From Centipeda flueggei ATCC 43531 (GTDB lineage: Bacteria > Bacillota > Negativicutes > Selenomonadales > Selenomonadaceae), in assembly GCF_000160695.1 (NCBI RefSeq), contig NZ_GG694007.1:280911-344910 (forward strand): a stretch of DNA of 64,000 bases, read 5' to 3'. The notes below the pieces were generated by a model. That model made no database searches. It was not told the origin of the DNA and was given only the letters and a program-made list of their open reading frames with translations. Within the stretch, counting starts at the first letter, position 1, and each line of letters opens with the position of its first letter. The position numbers and the translations under genes are program-made. Positions 1-8,594 of the stretch are shown here, piece by piece.

Positions 1-84
1 GGAGGTGTCCTCCTTCGCACGGGTGCGCCGCGCAGATGATGCGGGCACTGCTCCGCCGCTGCCATAGATTTTCTCAAGTTCCAT
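1..84 (-). CDS. N-terminal fragment of an unknown protein (runs off window)
   Basis: The reverse strand opens with ATG at 84 after a good ribosome-binding site (GGGAGGG about 6 bases upstream) and stays open for 28 codons to the window edge. The visible protein starts MELEKIYGSGGAVPASSARR and is polar and Ser/Ala/Arg-rich, with no signal peptide or membrane segment. That is too little to assign a family. The clean start makes a real gene likely. Confidence 0.55.
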   Translation of the reverse strand, partial: MELEKIYGSGGAVPASSARRTRAKEDTS

Positions 85-228
85 TTCAATCCCTCCCTTC
101 TTGCTTCCTGTGCTGTACAATTGTCCTTACCATTTCTATCGGAAAAAAATTCCCTTTCTTAACAAATCTCCTTGAATCCCCGTATGCTGTCCGATGGTAT
201 AGAATCGTGCAAAAAAGGAGCCGATGAA

Positions 229-318
229 ATGGGCGAACGGCTTTCCTTTGCCTCAAGCTATATGGAGGGAACGCACGCGGGATGTGGAGCGGCTGACTGC
301 GGTGTTATAAAGAAAAAA
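229..318 (+). pseudogene. possible remnant of the N-terminus of an L-threonine aldolase
   Basis: After an AAGGAG site, ATG at 229 reads MGERLSFASSYMEGTHA. This resembles the start of low-specificity L-threonine aldolases (LSF..DYMEGAHP...LERL in members I recall). The similarity continues only in a shifted frame (DVERLTAVL, then a stop), so a frameshift and truncation are inferred. No downstream part of the enzyme remains. A chance 40-codon frame is the alternative. Confidence 0.25.
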
Positions 319-323
319 TCCGC

Positions 324-352
324 TTGCATCGGAGCAGGCGGGCTGTTATAGT
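324..352 (+). promoter_or_regulatory. promoter of antisense RNA A1
   Basis: TTGCAT at 324-329 and TATAGT at 347-352 are separated by exactly 17 bp. The promoter faces the 3' end of the small toxin gene at 420-512. The related module near 53.4 kb has the same arrangement. Confidence 0.6.
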
Positions 353-358
353 AAGCAT

Positions 359-454
359 AGAAAGAACCGTCCTTGACGGCATCTTTCCAAGGTTGCTTAA
401 TATTCTTTCGAATAACCGCTCACTCGGTCAAAAGCTGGGCGGTTACTTTTTTTA
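359..454 (+). ncRNA. antisense RNA of small-toxin module A1
   Basis: The predicted transcript runs from about 359 to a rho-independent terminator: stem AACCGCTCA / TGGGCGGTT at about 414-444, followed by ACTTTTTTT. A small 5' hairpin (CCGTC-CTT-GACGG) and the following ATCTTTCCA are shared with the RNA of the second copy near 53.5 kb. It overlaps the 3' third of the toxin frame on the other strand, the geometry of type I antitoxin RNAs whose target overlap is at the 3' end. The RNA is predicted from sequence only. Confidence 0.6.
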
Positions 455-512
455 TCGCTAAAATATAGCCTGTGGCAGCGACCAACAAGAGAATCGCACC
501 GATTTCAGACAT
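420..512 (-). CDS. small hydrophobic peptide, type I toxin-like, family A copy 1
   Basis: A 30-residue peptide beginning MSEIGAILLLVAATGYILAI, which is one short hydrophobic helix, then a basic/polar tail (KKVTAQLLTE). The Shine-Dalgarno stretch is inside a hairpin (CCCCC-GAAA-GGGGG), so translation should be restrained. The copy at 53388 is almost identical over 20 residues but stops after ITQKK. Here an indel lets the frame run through the terminator stem of the antisense RNA. A MITE lies immediately upstream and seems to have taken the -35 site of the toxin promoter. A membrane-acting toxin is inferred from architecture. I do not recognise a named family. Confidence 0.6.
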   Translation of the reverse strand: MSEIGAILLLVAATGYILAIKKVTAQLLTE

Positions 513-600
513 ATCCGCTCACCCCCTTTCGGGGGAAAGACACCGCCGCGGGATTGCTCCCGCCCAGGACGTTTCAATGATATGACAGCACAGTCGAATC

Positions 601-769
601 TAAGGGAACACTGATAAATTCAGCACCGCCATCTTAGCACATCTTTTTTGTCCGCTTTTCGTTAGCAAATCCTCCACATAGCTTTGGCTATGCGTCCGGT
701 TTGCTGCCTCAATCGGACGAAAAAATCTGCGCCAATCTGACGGACTTCATTTTATCAGTGTTTCCCTAA
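601..769 (+). mobile_element. MITE-like element, copy 1 (subtype 1)
   Basis: A 169-bp non-coding element bounded by imperfect terminal inverted repeats (TAAGGGAACACTGATAAA left; complement of TTTATCAGTGTTTCCCTAA right). The interior folds as a long hairpin (AGCAAATCC...CATAGC...GCTATG...GGTTTGCT). Near-identical elements occur at 53602 and, as a second subtype, at 44226 and 61356. There is no coding capacity, so it must be mobilised in trans if it is mobile at all. Confidence 0.7.
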
Positions 770-816
770 AGCACAAACATATTTTCGCCCTTGGATCCAT
801 CGCGTCCAAGGGCGTT

Positions 817-1923
817 TTATATGACCGACCGCTTGAATTTCCGCACGGCGGTGCCGAAGAAGACGAGGATAAAGAGGGCGAGAAAGGCGGTCTGCTGATA
901 GAGCGCCGTGAGGCCGCCGCCCTTGAGGAAGATCATGCGCAGGATCTCGATGTAGTGCGTCATGGGGATGGCAAGGCTGAGGTATTGAAAGAATGTGGGC
1001 ATCGCCTCGCGCGGGAACATGAAGCCCGAGAGGAGGATGCCCGGCAGGAGGGTCGCAATGCTCATGAGGCCTGCCTGCAGCTGGTTCTGCGCGAGCGATG
1101 CGATCATGAGCCCCATCGTGAGCGAGGCGAGCAGGAAGAGGGTCGTGAGCGCATAGAGGAGCAGGATGCTCCCGCGCAGGGGCACGCCGAAGACCGCAAG
1201 GGCGATGAGGACGCAGATCGTCGTCTGAATGTAGCCGAGGATGATGTAGGGCAGGATCTTGCCGATGAGCAGTTCCCATATATGCAGCGGCGTTACGAGG
1301 AGCTGCTCAAGCGTGCCCGCCTCGCGTTCGCGCACGATGGACATGGAGACCATGAGCACCATGGTGATCGAGAGGATGATGCCCATGAGTGCGGGCAGCA
1401 TGTAGTAGGCGGTGACGGCATCGGGGTTGTACCATGCGCGGATGCGCACGTCGTAGGCAGGCGCAGCCACGGGCGCCCCGCGCACAGCGACGGGCTGTAC
1501 CCGCATGCCAAGCCCCGTCAGGGCGGCGATGGCAGAGGTCGAGGCGATGGAGTCCGAGGCGTCGACAATCGCCTGAATCGGCACGGTGTGCCCCGCGTTT
1601 GCCTCCCGTACAAGATCGGGCGGAAAGACAATGCCGATCTTTGCATCGCCGCGCTCGATCCGCTCGTTCAGCTCATCGTAGCTCCACGCGATATAGCGCA
1701 GGTCGAAATAGCCGCTTGCCGTCATTGCCGCGAGGAAATTGCGGCTCTCCTCGCTCCGCGACTGATCGAATACGACCGTGGACTGGTGCCGCACGTCCGT
1801 ACGGATGGCAAAGCCGAACACAACGAGGTAGATGACGGGCAGGAGGAAAGTCACGCCGATCGTGATCGGGTCGCGCCGCATCTGAATGAGCTCCTTCGCG
1901 AGCAGTGCAAGAATGCGCGTCAT
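817..1923 (-). CDS. ABC transporter permease, ABC-2 type (YbhR/YhhJ-like)
   Basis: A 368-residue membrane protein with one N-terminal membrane segment (residues about 20-42), a long extracytoplasmic domain, then a cluster of five membrane segments in the C-terminal half. That is the layout of ABC-2 permeases in HlyD-coupled exporters. The start MTRILALLAKEL was chosen because its ATG overlaps the stop of the ATPase gene (ATGA). It is the last gene of a three-gene minus-strand operon with ATPase 1920-2849 and HlyD protein 2839-3831. The substrate is unknown; relatives export drugs or other hydrophobic compounds. Only one permease is present, so it presumably homodimerises. Confidence 0.85.
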   Translation of the reverse strand: MTRILALLAKELIQMRRDPITIGVTFLLPVIYLVVFGFAIRTDVRHQSTVVFDQSRSEESRNFLAAMTASGYFDLRYIAWSYDELNERIERGDAKIGIVFPPDLVREANAGHTVPIQAIVDASDSIASTSAIAALTGLGMRVQPVAVRGAPVAAPAYDVRIRAWYNPDAVTAYYMLPALMGIILSITMVLMVSMSIVREREAGTLEQLLVTPLHIWELLIGKILPYIILGYIQTTICVLIALAVFGVPLRGSILLLYALTTLFLLASLTMGLMIASLAQNQLQAGLMSIATLLPGILLSGFMFPREAMPTFFQYLSLAIPMTHYIEILRMIFLKGGGLTALYQQTAFLALFILVFFGTAVRKFKRSVI

Positions 1924-2849
1924 CCCTGTGCCTCCCTCTGCCGCCGGTCGTAGTAGATAAAGACGTCCTCCATCGTGAGCTCCCACGGTGCCGCGTGCAG
2001 CTGCTCCGGCAGCACAGTCTCCCGCGGAACGAGTGCACGCACCTGCCGTCCGAATACATAGACCTCATCGCAGGGCACACCCGCCGCCCGCAGCGCCGCC
2101 GCCCCCTCCTCCGCACTGTCCTGCGGCAGGATGTAGAGCCGCGCGGGCAGCTCCTCCTTGAGCGCAGACGGGGAACCGGAGGCGATCTTCTTCCCGCGCT
2201 GCAGGAAGGCAATCTCATCGCAGTGCTCCGCCTCATCCATAAAATGCGTCGTGACAAAGATCGTCGTCCGCTCCGTGCCCGCCATCTCCGAGAGCAGGTT
2301 CCAAAAGAGCCGCCGCGAGGTCGGGTCAACGGCGGAGGTCGGCTCGTCGAGCACGAGGAGCGCGGGATGGTGGAGAATCGCGCAGCCTAGCGCGAGGCGC
2401 TGCTTCTGCCCGCCCGAGAGGCCGCCCGCGAGCACGTCGGCGCGGTCCGTGAGCTGCATCCGTGCGATCACCTCCGCGACGCGCGTGCGCCGCTCCTCCC
2501 GCGGCAGACCATAGAGCCCGCCGTAGAACATCATGTTTTCACGAACGGTCATATTCGCATAGAGGCTGAACCGCTGCGACATGTAGCCGAGCGCCTGCCG
2601 CGCGCGCTCCGGATGCACGGCGGTATTGCAGCCGAGCACGAATGCCGTGCCGCTCGTCGGCGGGAGGAGCCCGCAGATCATGCGGATGGCCGTGGACTTC
2701 CCCGATCCGTTCGAGCCGATGAAGCCGTAGATCGCCCCGCGCGGCACGGAGAGATTCAGCCGGTCCACCGCAGTGTAGCTGCCGAATACGCGCGTGAGGT
2801 CGTGCGTCTCGATCACGGGCGCATCGTCCGCGCGCGGCTCACGTTCCAT
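1920..2849 (-). CDS. ABC transporter ATP-binding protein (drug-export type)
   Basis: A single nucleotide-binding domain: Walker A GSNGSGKST (near residue 47), signature LSGGQ, Walker B LLVLDEPTS, and a switch His in VTTHF. The last roughly 80 residues form an accessory C-terminal segment as in YbhF/CcmA-type exporters. It powers the permease encoded immediately downstream, whose start overlaps this stop codon. ATG at 2849 (MEREPRADD) was chosen. It overlaps the end of the upstream HlyD gene by 11 bp, so the three genes are probably translationally coupled. Confidence 0.88.
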   Translation of the reverse strand: MEREPRADDAPVIETHDLTRVFGSYTAVDRLNLSVPRGAIYGFIGSNGSGKSTAIRMICGLLPPTSGTAFVLGCNTAVHPERARQALGYMSQRFSLYANMTVRENMMFYGGLYGLPREERRTRVAEVIARMQLTDRADVLAGGLSGGQKQRLALGCAILHHPALLVLDEPTSAVDPTSRRLFWNLLSEMAGTERTTIFVTTHFMDEAEHCDEIAFLQRGKKIASGSPSALKEELPARLYILPQDSAEEGAAALRAAGVPCDEVYVFGRQVRALVPRETVLPEQLHAAPWELTMEDVFIYYDRRQREAQG

Positions 2850-3831
2850 TCCGGGGCTCCAAGTCCACATCCGCGGGCATGCCGGGCTTTAGAATGCCCG
2901 CGGCATTATTCACCGCGACCTTTACGCCAAAGACGAGGTTCGCGCGCTCGTTCTTCGTGATGCTCTGGCGCAGGGTAAACTCCGCCGCATCGCTGATCTC
3001 CTTGATCGTGCCGTCCAAAGGCTCCGTCTGTCCGTCGATGTAGACCTTCGCCGGATCCCCGATGCGCAGATCGCCGAGCACGTCGGTCGGCACATAGACC
3101 TTGACCCAAACGTCCTGCGGGTCGATGAGCGTTGCAATCGGCGTGCCCGCACGGACAAACTCGCCCCGTTCATAGTTCTTTGACAGGACGATGCCGTCCT
3201 TCGGCACGCGGACCGTGAGATCGCTGACTGCAGAGGCGTCGATTTCGAGGATTGCCTGCTGGCGCCGCACATCCTCCTCCGCCATGCGGATATCCTCGGG
3301 ACGGCTGCCGCTCTCCGTGAGCGCCTGTTCCTGCTGTGCCGCGCGCAGGTTCGCATTCGCCGCGTCGCGCGCCTCGCGCAGCCCATCAAATGCCTGTTGG
3401 GAGATTGCTCCGCCTGCAATGAGCTCCGCGCCGCGCGCATAGTCGGCATCTGCTTTCTCTGCGGCTGCGCGTGCGGCATTCGTCCGCTCCGCCGCCGCAC
3501 GAATCTCCTCCGCACGGTTGCCGCTCTGCGTCCGCTGGAGGCTCGTCTCGGCATGAGCGAGCGCCGCCTCATCGCGCAGAACTGCGGCGTCCAGATCACG
3601 CCGGCCGATGCGTGCCGCTGGATCGCCGGCACGCACCGTCATCCCCTCCTGCAGAAAGAGCTCCTCGATGCAGCCGCTCTCCTTCGTGCTGACCTCCACC
3701 CGCGTCGCCTCGACCGTCCCCGTGAGGAGCTGCGCGCGCAGCTCCTGCGCCGCGTATTCGCGATGAGCAAATACAGCGAGCAGGATAAGCGCGAGAAGGA
3801 GCAGAACGATCCGTGCCATCTTCATCTTCAT
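2839..3831 (-). CDS. HlyD/EmrA-family periplasmic adaptor (membrane fusion protein)
   Basis: The protein starts with a basic stretch and one membrane anchor (about residues 5-22). A split biotinyl-lipoyl domain follows (GTVEATRVEVSTKESGCIEE ... DLTVRVPKDGIVLSKNYERG) flanking an Ala/Glu-rich coiled-coil hairpin, then a beta-barrel domain. The ATG at 3831 follows GGAAAGGAG; the longest frame begins nine codons earlier without support. It links the ABC exporter to the cell envelope, which fits a diderm host. No TolC-like outer-membrane gene or regulator lies beside it. Confidence 0.88.
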   Translation of the reverse strand: MKMKMARIVLLLLALILLAVFAHREYAAQELRAQLLTGTVEATRVEVSTKESGCIEELFLQEGMTVRAGDPAARIGRRDLDAAVLRDEAALAHAETSLQRTQSGNRAEEIRAAAERTNAARAAAEKADADYARGAELIAGGAISQQAFDGLREARDAANANLRAAQQEQALTESGSRPEDIRMAEEDVRRQQAILEIDASAVSDLTVRVPKDGIVLSKNYERGEFVRAGTPIATLIDPQDVWVKVYVPTDVLGDLRIGDPAKVYIDGQTEPLDGTIKEISDAAEFTLRQSITKNERANLVFGVKVAVNNAAGILKPGMPADVDLEPRNGT

Positions 3832-3980
3832 GCAGCGCTCTCCTTTCCGCAAAATCATATAATCTTATACAGTATATCATTGGCGTGCGCTCAGAGGAAT
3901 TGATATGCGATTAAAATGGTCTGGTGCTCCTCAGGGTCTTCAAATTTTTCTCCTGCGATTCGAACAAACATAGTTTCACT

Positions 3981-4016
3981 CAAAAAGAGCCTATCCGCAG
4001 ACAGGCTCTTTCTTTT
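3981..4016 (-). terminator. terminator downstream of mnmG
   Basis: AAAGAGCCT / AGGCTCTTT stem with A and T tracts on both sides. It can end the mnmE-mnmG transcript on the minus strand, just after the mnmG stop. Confidence 0.8.
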
Positions 4017-4025
4017 TATCTGAAA

Positions 4026-5906
4026 TTACGATGTACGCCGCGCCCTCTCGAGGTATACGAGCAGGACGGAGATGTCGGCCGGCGAGACGCCGCTGATGCG
4101 CGACGCCTGTCCGATGCAGCGCGGGCGGACGGCGGAGAGTTTCTCTGCCGCCTCGAGGCGCAGGCTGCCGATTGCCGCGTAGTCTGTATCGGCGGGGATG
4201 CGGCGTGCCTCAAGCCGCTCCATGCGCGCGATCTGCTCCTCCTGTTTCCGTATGTAGCCGTCGTAGCGCGCCATGATCTCGACCTCCTCGCGCACGTCGT
4301 CGGCAAGCGGCGGGAGGTCAAAGACGGCGGCGAGTACACGGTAGTCGCCCTCGCGTGCAAGCAGGGCAAAGAGGGTCATGGGTGTCCGCAGCGGAGAGAT
4401 GCCCGCGCCTGCGAGCAGCGCCTCTGTCTCGGCGCTCGGGCTGAGCCGCCGCTCCCGCAGGAGACGGAGCGCCGCATCGATCGCGCCGCGCTTTGCCGTA
4501 AAACGCGCCCAGCGCGCATCCGAGACGAGTCCGATGCGGCGTCCGATGGGCGTCAGCCGCAGGTCGGCGTTGTCCTGCCGCAGGACGAGACGGTACTCGG
4601 CGCGGCTCGTCATCATGCGGTACGGCTCCTCTGTTCCCTTCGTCACGAGGTCGTCGATGAGAACGCCGATGTAGCCGTCGCTGCGCCGCAGGATGAGCGG
4701 CTCCTCTCCCATGCAGGCACGTGCGGCGTTGATGCCCGCAACGAGGCCCTGTGCCGCCGCCTCCTCGTAGCCGCTCGTCCCGTTCGCCTGTCCCGCAGAG
4801 TAAAGCCCTGCGATCTCTTTGACCGCGAGGCTCGCCTCCAGCTGCAGCGGGTCGAGGCAGTCGTACTCGATGGCATAGCCGGGGCGCATCATGCGTGCAT
4901 GGTGCATTCCCGGAATGGTGCGGAGAAACTCCTCCTGCACATCTGTCGGCAGACTGGTAGACATACCCTGTACATATATTTCATTGGTATGCAGTCCCTC
5001 CGGCTCAAGAAAGAGCTGATGCCGCTCCTTGTCGGGGAAACGCGCGATCTTCGTCTCGATCGAGGGGCAGTAGCGCGGACCGATGCCCTCGATCACCCCG
5101 TTTGCCATCGGCGCACGGTGCAGATTTGCACGGATGACGGCATGGGTCGCCTCGTTCGTGTAGGTAAGGTAGCAGGGGGTCTGCGCGTCGGGCATCGCAT
5201 CCGTCAGGAAGGAGAAGGCAGGTGCATCAGGGTCGCCCGCCTGCAGTGCCGTTTCCGCGAGGTCGAGTGTGCGGCGGTCAACGCGCGCGGGCGTGCCTGT
5301 CTTGAACCGCATGAGGCGAAGCCCTGCCGCGCGAAGGGACTCCGAGAATGCCATGGCAGGACGCTGGCCGTTCGGCCCGCCGTCATAGATCGTCTCGCCG
5401 AGGATGATGCGCCCGCGCAGATAGGTCCCCGTCGCGAGGATGACGGCGTGTGCCGTCAGGCGTTCCCCCGTCTCGCAGACAACGCCGGTCACACGCTTTT
5501 CTCCCGTGCGCTCCTCCGTGATGAGCTCCGTTACGAGCAGCTGGCGCACGTCGAGGTTTTCCGTGTTCTCGAGCGTCTCCTTCATGATGCGCTGATAGAG
5601 GAACTTGTCTGCCTGCATGCGCAGGGCATGGACGGCAGGTCCCTTGCCCGTGTTCAGCAGGCGCCGCTGGATGCTCGCCCGATCTGCCGCGATGCCCATC
5701 TCACCGCCGAGCGCGTCGATCTCGCGGACGAGGTGGCTCTTGCCGGGGCCGCCGACGGATGGATTGCACGGCATCATGGCGATGTTGTCCAGCGACAGTG
5801 TTACAATGAGTGTACGCTGTCCCATGCGTGCCGCGGCAAGTGCCGCCTCGACGCCCGCATGGCCTGCGCCAATGACGATGATGTCGTAGTTTGTACTGCT
5901 GTTCAC
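4026..5906 (-). CDS. mnmG: tRNA uridine-5-carboxymethylaminomethyl synthesis enzyme MnmG (GidA)
   Basis: 626 residues, full length for the family. An N-terminal FAD-binding Rossmann motif (VIGAGHAGVEAA) is followed by the conserved NPSVGGPGKSH segment. Later come a second dinucleotide-binding region, the GQANGTSGYEEAAAQGL region and a helical C-terminal domain that binds MnmE. With MnmE, encoded 54 bp upstream, it installs the cmnm5 group on wobble U34 of several tRNAs using FAD and methylene-tetrahydrofolate. It is the last gene of the rpmH-side operon and ends at a strong hairpin. Confidence 0.97.
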   Translation of the reverse strand: MNSSTNYDIIVIGAGHAGVEAALAAARMGQRTLIVTLSLDNIAMMPCNPSVGGPGKSHLVREIDALGGEMGIAADRASIQRRLLNTGKGPAVHALRMQADKFLYQRIMKETLENTENLDVRQLLVTELITEERTGEKRVTGVVCETGERLTAHAVILATGTYLRGRIILGETIYDGGPNGQRPAMAFSESLRAAGLRLMRFKTGTPARVDRRTLDLAETALQAGDPDAPAFSFLTDAMPDAQTPCYLTYTNEATHAVIRANLHRAPMANGVIEGIGPRYCPSIETKIARFPDKERHQLFLEPEGLHTNEIYVQGMSTSLPTDVQEEFLRTIPGMHHARMMRPGYAIEYDCLDPLQLEASLAVKEIAGLYSAGQANGTSGYEEAAAQGLVAGINAARACMGEEPLILRRSDGYIGVLIDDLVTKGTEEPYRMMTSRAEYRLVLRQDNADLRLTPIGRRIGLVSDARWARFTAKRGAIDAALRLLRERRLSPSAETEALLAGAGISPLRTPMTLFALLAREGDYRVLAAVFDLPPLADDVREEVEIMARYDGYIRKQEEQIARMERLEARRIPADTDYAAIGSLRLEAAEKLSAVRPRCIGQASRISGVSPADISVLLVYLERARRTS

Positions 5907-5960
5907 GTATATATTTTCCCCTATTTTTATAACATAAATCTGATTTTATTTGTGTTATGT

Positions 5961-7340
5961 TTACTTCCCAATGCAGAACTCGCTGAAGATGCGGTCGATC
6001 AGGTCGGTATCGACGGTCTCGCCGAGGATCTCGCCGAGCGCGTCGTAGGCGGCGCGCAGGTCGATGGAGACGAAGTCCGTCCCAAGGTCTGCGGCGAGGG
6101 TCTCTGCCGCCGCCGCGAGATGCGCCTCTGCGCGGCGCAGTGCCTCGATTTCGCGCTCCTTGTTTGGGAGCGCCCCATCGCTGAGGTCGCCCTCCCGCTG
6201 AACGATGTGCGCGGCGATCTCCTCCCGCAGGGCATCAAGCCCCGTGCCCTCCTGCGCCGAGATGCGGAGGACGGGCGCAGCGACGGCGGCAAAGTCCTCC
6301 GCACTCAGTACGGAGGGGCGATCCTCCTTGCTGCAGAGGATGATAATGTCTGCCGCTGCCGCCGAAAGGCGCGCAAGGAGCGCGTGATCCTCCGCGGTCA
6401 GCGGCTCTGACGCGTCAAAGACGGCAAGGATCAGCTCTGCATCCGTGAGATGCTGCTCGGTGCGTGCGACGCCGATCTGCTCGACGGCGTCCTCTGCCGC
6501 GCGCAGTCCTGCCGTATCGAGAAGCCGCAGGGGGATACCCGCCACGCTGATCTCCTCCTCGATGATGTCGCGCGTCGTGCCCGGCACGTCGGTGACAATG
6601 GCGCGTTCCATGCCGAGGAGGGCGTTGAGGAGGCTCGATTTGCCGACGTTCGGGCGGCCGACGATGACGGTCTTGACCCCGTCGCGCAGGATGCGCCCCG
6701 TATCCGCACCCGCGAGCAGGCGGCGGACGGCGGCAGAGGCGGCGTCGATCTCCGCCGCAAGGTGTTCGGCGGAGGCCGCGGGAATGTCGTCCTCAGGGAA
6801 GTCGATCCCTGCCTCGATGTGCGCGACGGCACCGAGGATCTGCGTGCGGATGTCCGTCACTGCATGGGAGAATGCACCTGCGAGCCGCTCCCGTGCGGCA
6901 TGCGCGGCGCGTGTGCTCTTTGCCGCGATCAGCTCCATGACGCTCTCGGCGCGCGCGAGGTCAAGCCGCCCATGGAGAAAGGCGCGCTTCGTGAACTCTC
7001 CCGCCTCTGCGGGACGCGCGCCCGCCTCCCATGTCCTGAGGAGCACCTCGCGCAGGACGACCGCGCCGCCGTGACACTGCAGCTCTGCCGTATCCTCGCC
7101 CGTATAGGAGTGCGGCGCACGCATATAGAGGAGGATGCACTCGTCGATCACCGTGCCGTCCGCCGCGACGATGTGTCCATAGCGCGCCGTATAGGGTGCC
7201 ATGTCACCGAGCGTGCCGCCCGCCGCAGGCCGAAAGACGCGGCGCGCAACGCCGAGCGCATCCTCTCCGCTCACGCGGATGATGCCGATGCCGCCCGCGC
7301 CGTGCGGGGTCGCGATCTGGCTGATGGTGTCCTCGGTCAT
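5961..7340 (-). CDS. mnmE: tRNA modification GTPase MnmE (TrmE)
   Basis: 459 residues from the ATG at 7340, which follows AAAGGG. The N-terminal tetrahydrofolate-binding domain is followed by a helical domain and an inserted G domain with P-loop GRPNVGKS at about 228-235 and switch region DVPGTTRD. The protein ends CIGK, the catalytic C-terminal Cys motif. It is the GTP-driven partner of MnmG in U34 tRNA modification. A spacer of 222 bp separates it from jag, the widest gap in this otherwise tight gene string. Confidence 0.97.
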   Translation of the reverse strand: MTEDTISQIATPHGAGGIGIIRVSGEDALGVARRVFRPAAGGTLGDMAPYTARYGHIVAADGTVIDECILLYMRAPHSYTGEDTAELQCHGGAVVLREVLLRTWEAGARPAEAGEFTKRAFLHGRLDLARAESVMELIAAKSTRAAHAARERLAGAFSHAVTDIRTQILGAVAHIEAGIDFPEDDIPAASAEHLAAEIDAASAAVRRLLAGADTGRILRDGVKTVIVGRPNVGKSSLLNALLGMERAIVTDVPGTTRDIIEEEISVAGIPLRLLDTAGLRAAEDAVEQIGVARTEQHLTDAELILAVFDASEPLTAEDHALLARLSAAAADIIILCSKEDRPSVLSAEDFAAVAAPVLRISAQEGTGLDALREEIAAHIVQREGDLSDGALPNKEREIEALRRAEAHLAAAAETLAADLGTDFVSIDLRAAYDALGEILGETVDTDLIDRIFSEFCIGK

Positions 7341-7562
7341 GACACGCGCCCTTTCTATCATTATTTGATGAACTGTGCAAAAAAAGGCTGCTGCACGAAG
7401 GTGCCCCTCCGTATAACAACCCTATAAGTATCTGCATCAAAATATCAAGACTGCATACTCCACGCAAACACCTTGTTGCACAAGCGTGCGTGCGCTTGCA
7501 CGCTTATGATCAGCAATTCCCTAGGAGTATTGCCGTCCCTATTTCTCAGTGGAGCTAGGCAG

Positions 7563-8594
7563 TCACTGTTCGTACGGCTCATAGCCGTCCTCGCTGCGTC
7601 CGTAGCGGCGGCGCTTCGGGACGATAACGACGTAGCGGCGCGGATTCTCGCCCGCGCTGTAGGTCGTGACACGGCGATTGTCCTGCAGCGCCATATGAAT
7701 GATCTTGCGCTCGTGGCGGCTCATCGGCTCGAGATGAATCTCCTCGCCGATGCGGCACGCCTTGTCCGCGAGATGTCCGGCAAGACGCGTGAGTGTCTCC
7801 TCACGACGTGAACGGTAGTCCTCCACATCGAGGATAACGCGTGCAAAACCGCTCTCAGGAATCTTGTTGACAACAAGATTCGTAAGATACTGCAGGGCAT
7901 CGAGCGTCGCACCGTGCTTCCCGATGAGGATGCCCAGGTTCTCCCCGTGCATATTGAAGACTGTCCCCGTAGGCGTATCGGTGCGGTGCAGTGTAACGGA
8001 GAGCCCCATCGCGGCAAAGATCTTGCCGAGGAACCCCTCGGCCGCCGCTGCCATCTCATCCGTCAACGGAAGGAGTGATGCATCGCTGCGCTCGCGGCGC
8101 GGACGCGGAGCATAGCTGCTCCCGCGCTCTCCCTCACAGCGGCAGCGTTCCTCACCATAGCCGCTGCGCCCCATCTCACCGCGTGCGGGACAGGCATCCC
8201 GACGGAGGGCACGGTCACGCCGCTCCGCATCGCTGCGGCGCGAAGCATCTGTGCCCGCACTGCGGCGTGCAGAAGAACGCAGATCCGTATGAAATCGCTT
8301 GGAACGCGGGTCAAATCCGTCGTCTGCCGGGCGCACGGGCGCGTTCTCCTCGCGCGGTGAAGCGGTAACGGTCGGTGCCGGCGGATTCTGAATCTCGGTG
8401 TGCTGTGGGCGGATGATGGGGCGCGTCGTAACACGGATACGTGCATCACGTTTCCCCCAGAGTCCGAGGAAACCGCTCGACGGCTCCTGCACAATCTCAT
8501 AGGTGACCTCCTCGCGGCCGCAGCCGAGCTTGTCGAGAGCCGCTGCAAGGGCATCCTCGACTGTCCTTCCTGTGGTCTCAATGATCTCCGCCAT
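7563..8594 (-). CDS. jag: RNA-binding protein Jag (KhpB/EloR)
   Basis: 343 residues with the Jag N-terminal domain (residues 1-50: MAEIIETTGRTVEDALAAAL). Next is an unusually long charged Arg/Ser-rich linker (about residues 80-200). A KH domain (HGENLGILIGKHGATLDALQ) and a C-terminal R3H domain (SRHERKIIHMALQ) follow. The family binds RNA together with KhpA and affects cell elongation in other Firmicutes. It begins one base after the yidC stop, in the conserved yidC-jag pairing. Confidence 0.95.
   Translation of the reverse strand: MAEIIETTGRTVEDALAAALDKLGCGREEVTYEIVQEPSSGFLGLWGKRDARIRVTTRPIIRPQHTEIQNPPAPTVTASPREENAPVRPADDGFDPRSKRFHTDLRSSARRSAGTDASRRSDAERRDRALRRDACPARGEMGRSGYGEERCRCEGERGSSYAPRPRRERSDASLLPLTDEMAAAAEGFLGKIFAAMGLSVTLHRTDTPTGTVFNMHGENLGILIGKHGATLDALQYLTNLVVNKIPESGFARVILDVEDYRSRREETLTRLAGHLADKACRIGEEIHLEPMSRHERKIIHMALQDNRRVTTYSAGENPRRYVVIVPKRRRYGRSEDGYEPYEQ

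Noticed and set aside
771-830. TTTTCGCCCTTGGATCC...GTCCAAGGGCGTTTT hairpin as the terminator of the ABC exporter operon
   Set aside because: The stem is strong, but on the operon's strand it is followed by AAAATA with no T run; the T tract is on the other strand. Direction and role are unclear, so it is not listed as a feature.
955-1953. 332-codon open frame on the plus strand
   Set aside because: Shadow of the ABC permease; charged low-complexity product.
3924-6410. 828-codon open frame on the plus strand
   Set aside because: It is antisense to mnmG and part of mnmE, an artefact of GC-rich third positions. The composition is Arg/Ala/Asp-rich with no domain or ribosome-binding site.
7341-7562. 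Small frames in the jag-mnmE gap
   Set aside because: No ribosome-binding sites or conserved-looking products. Only weak inverted repeats (GCGTGC/GCACGC) were seen.
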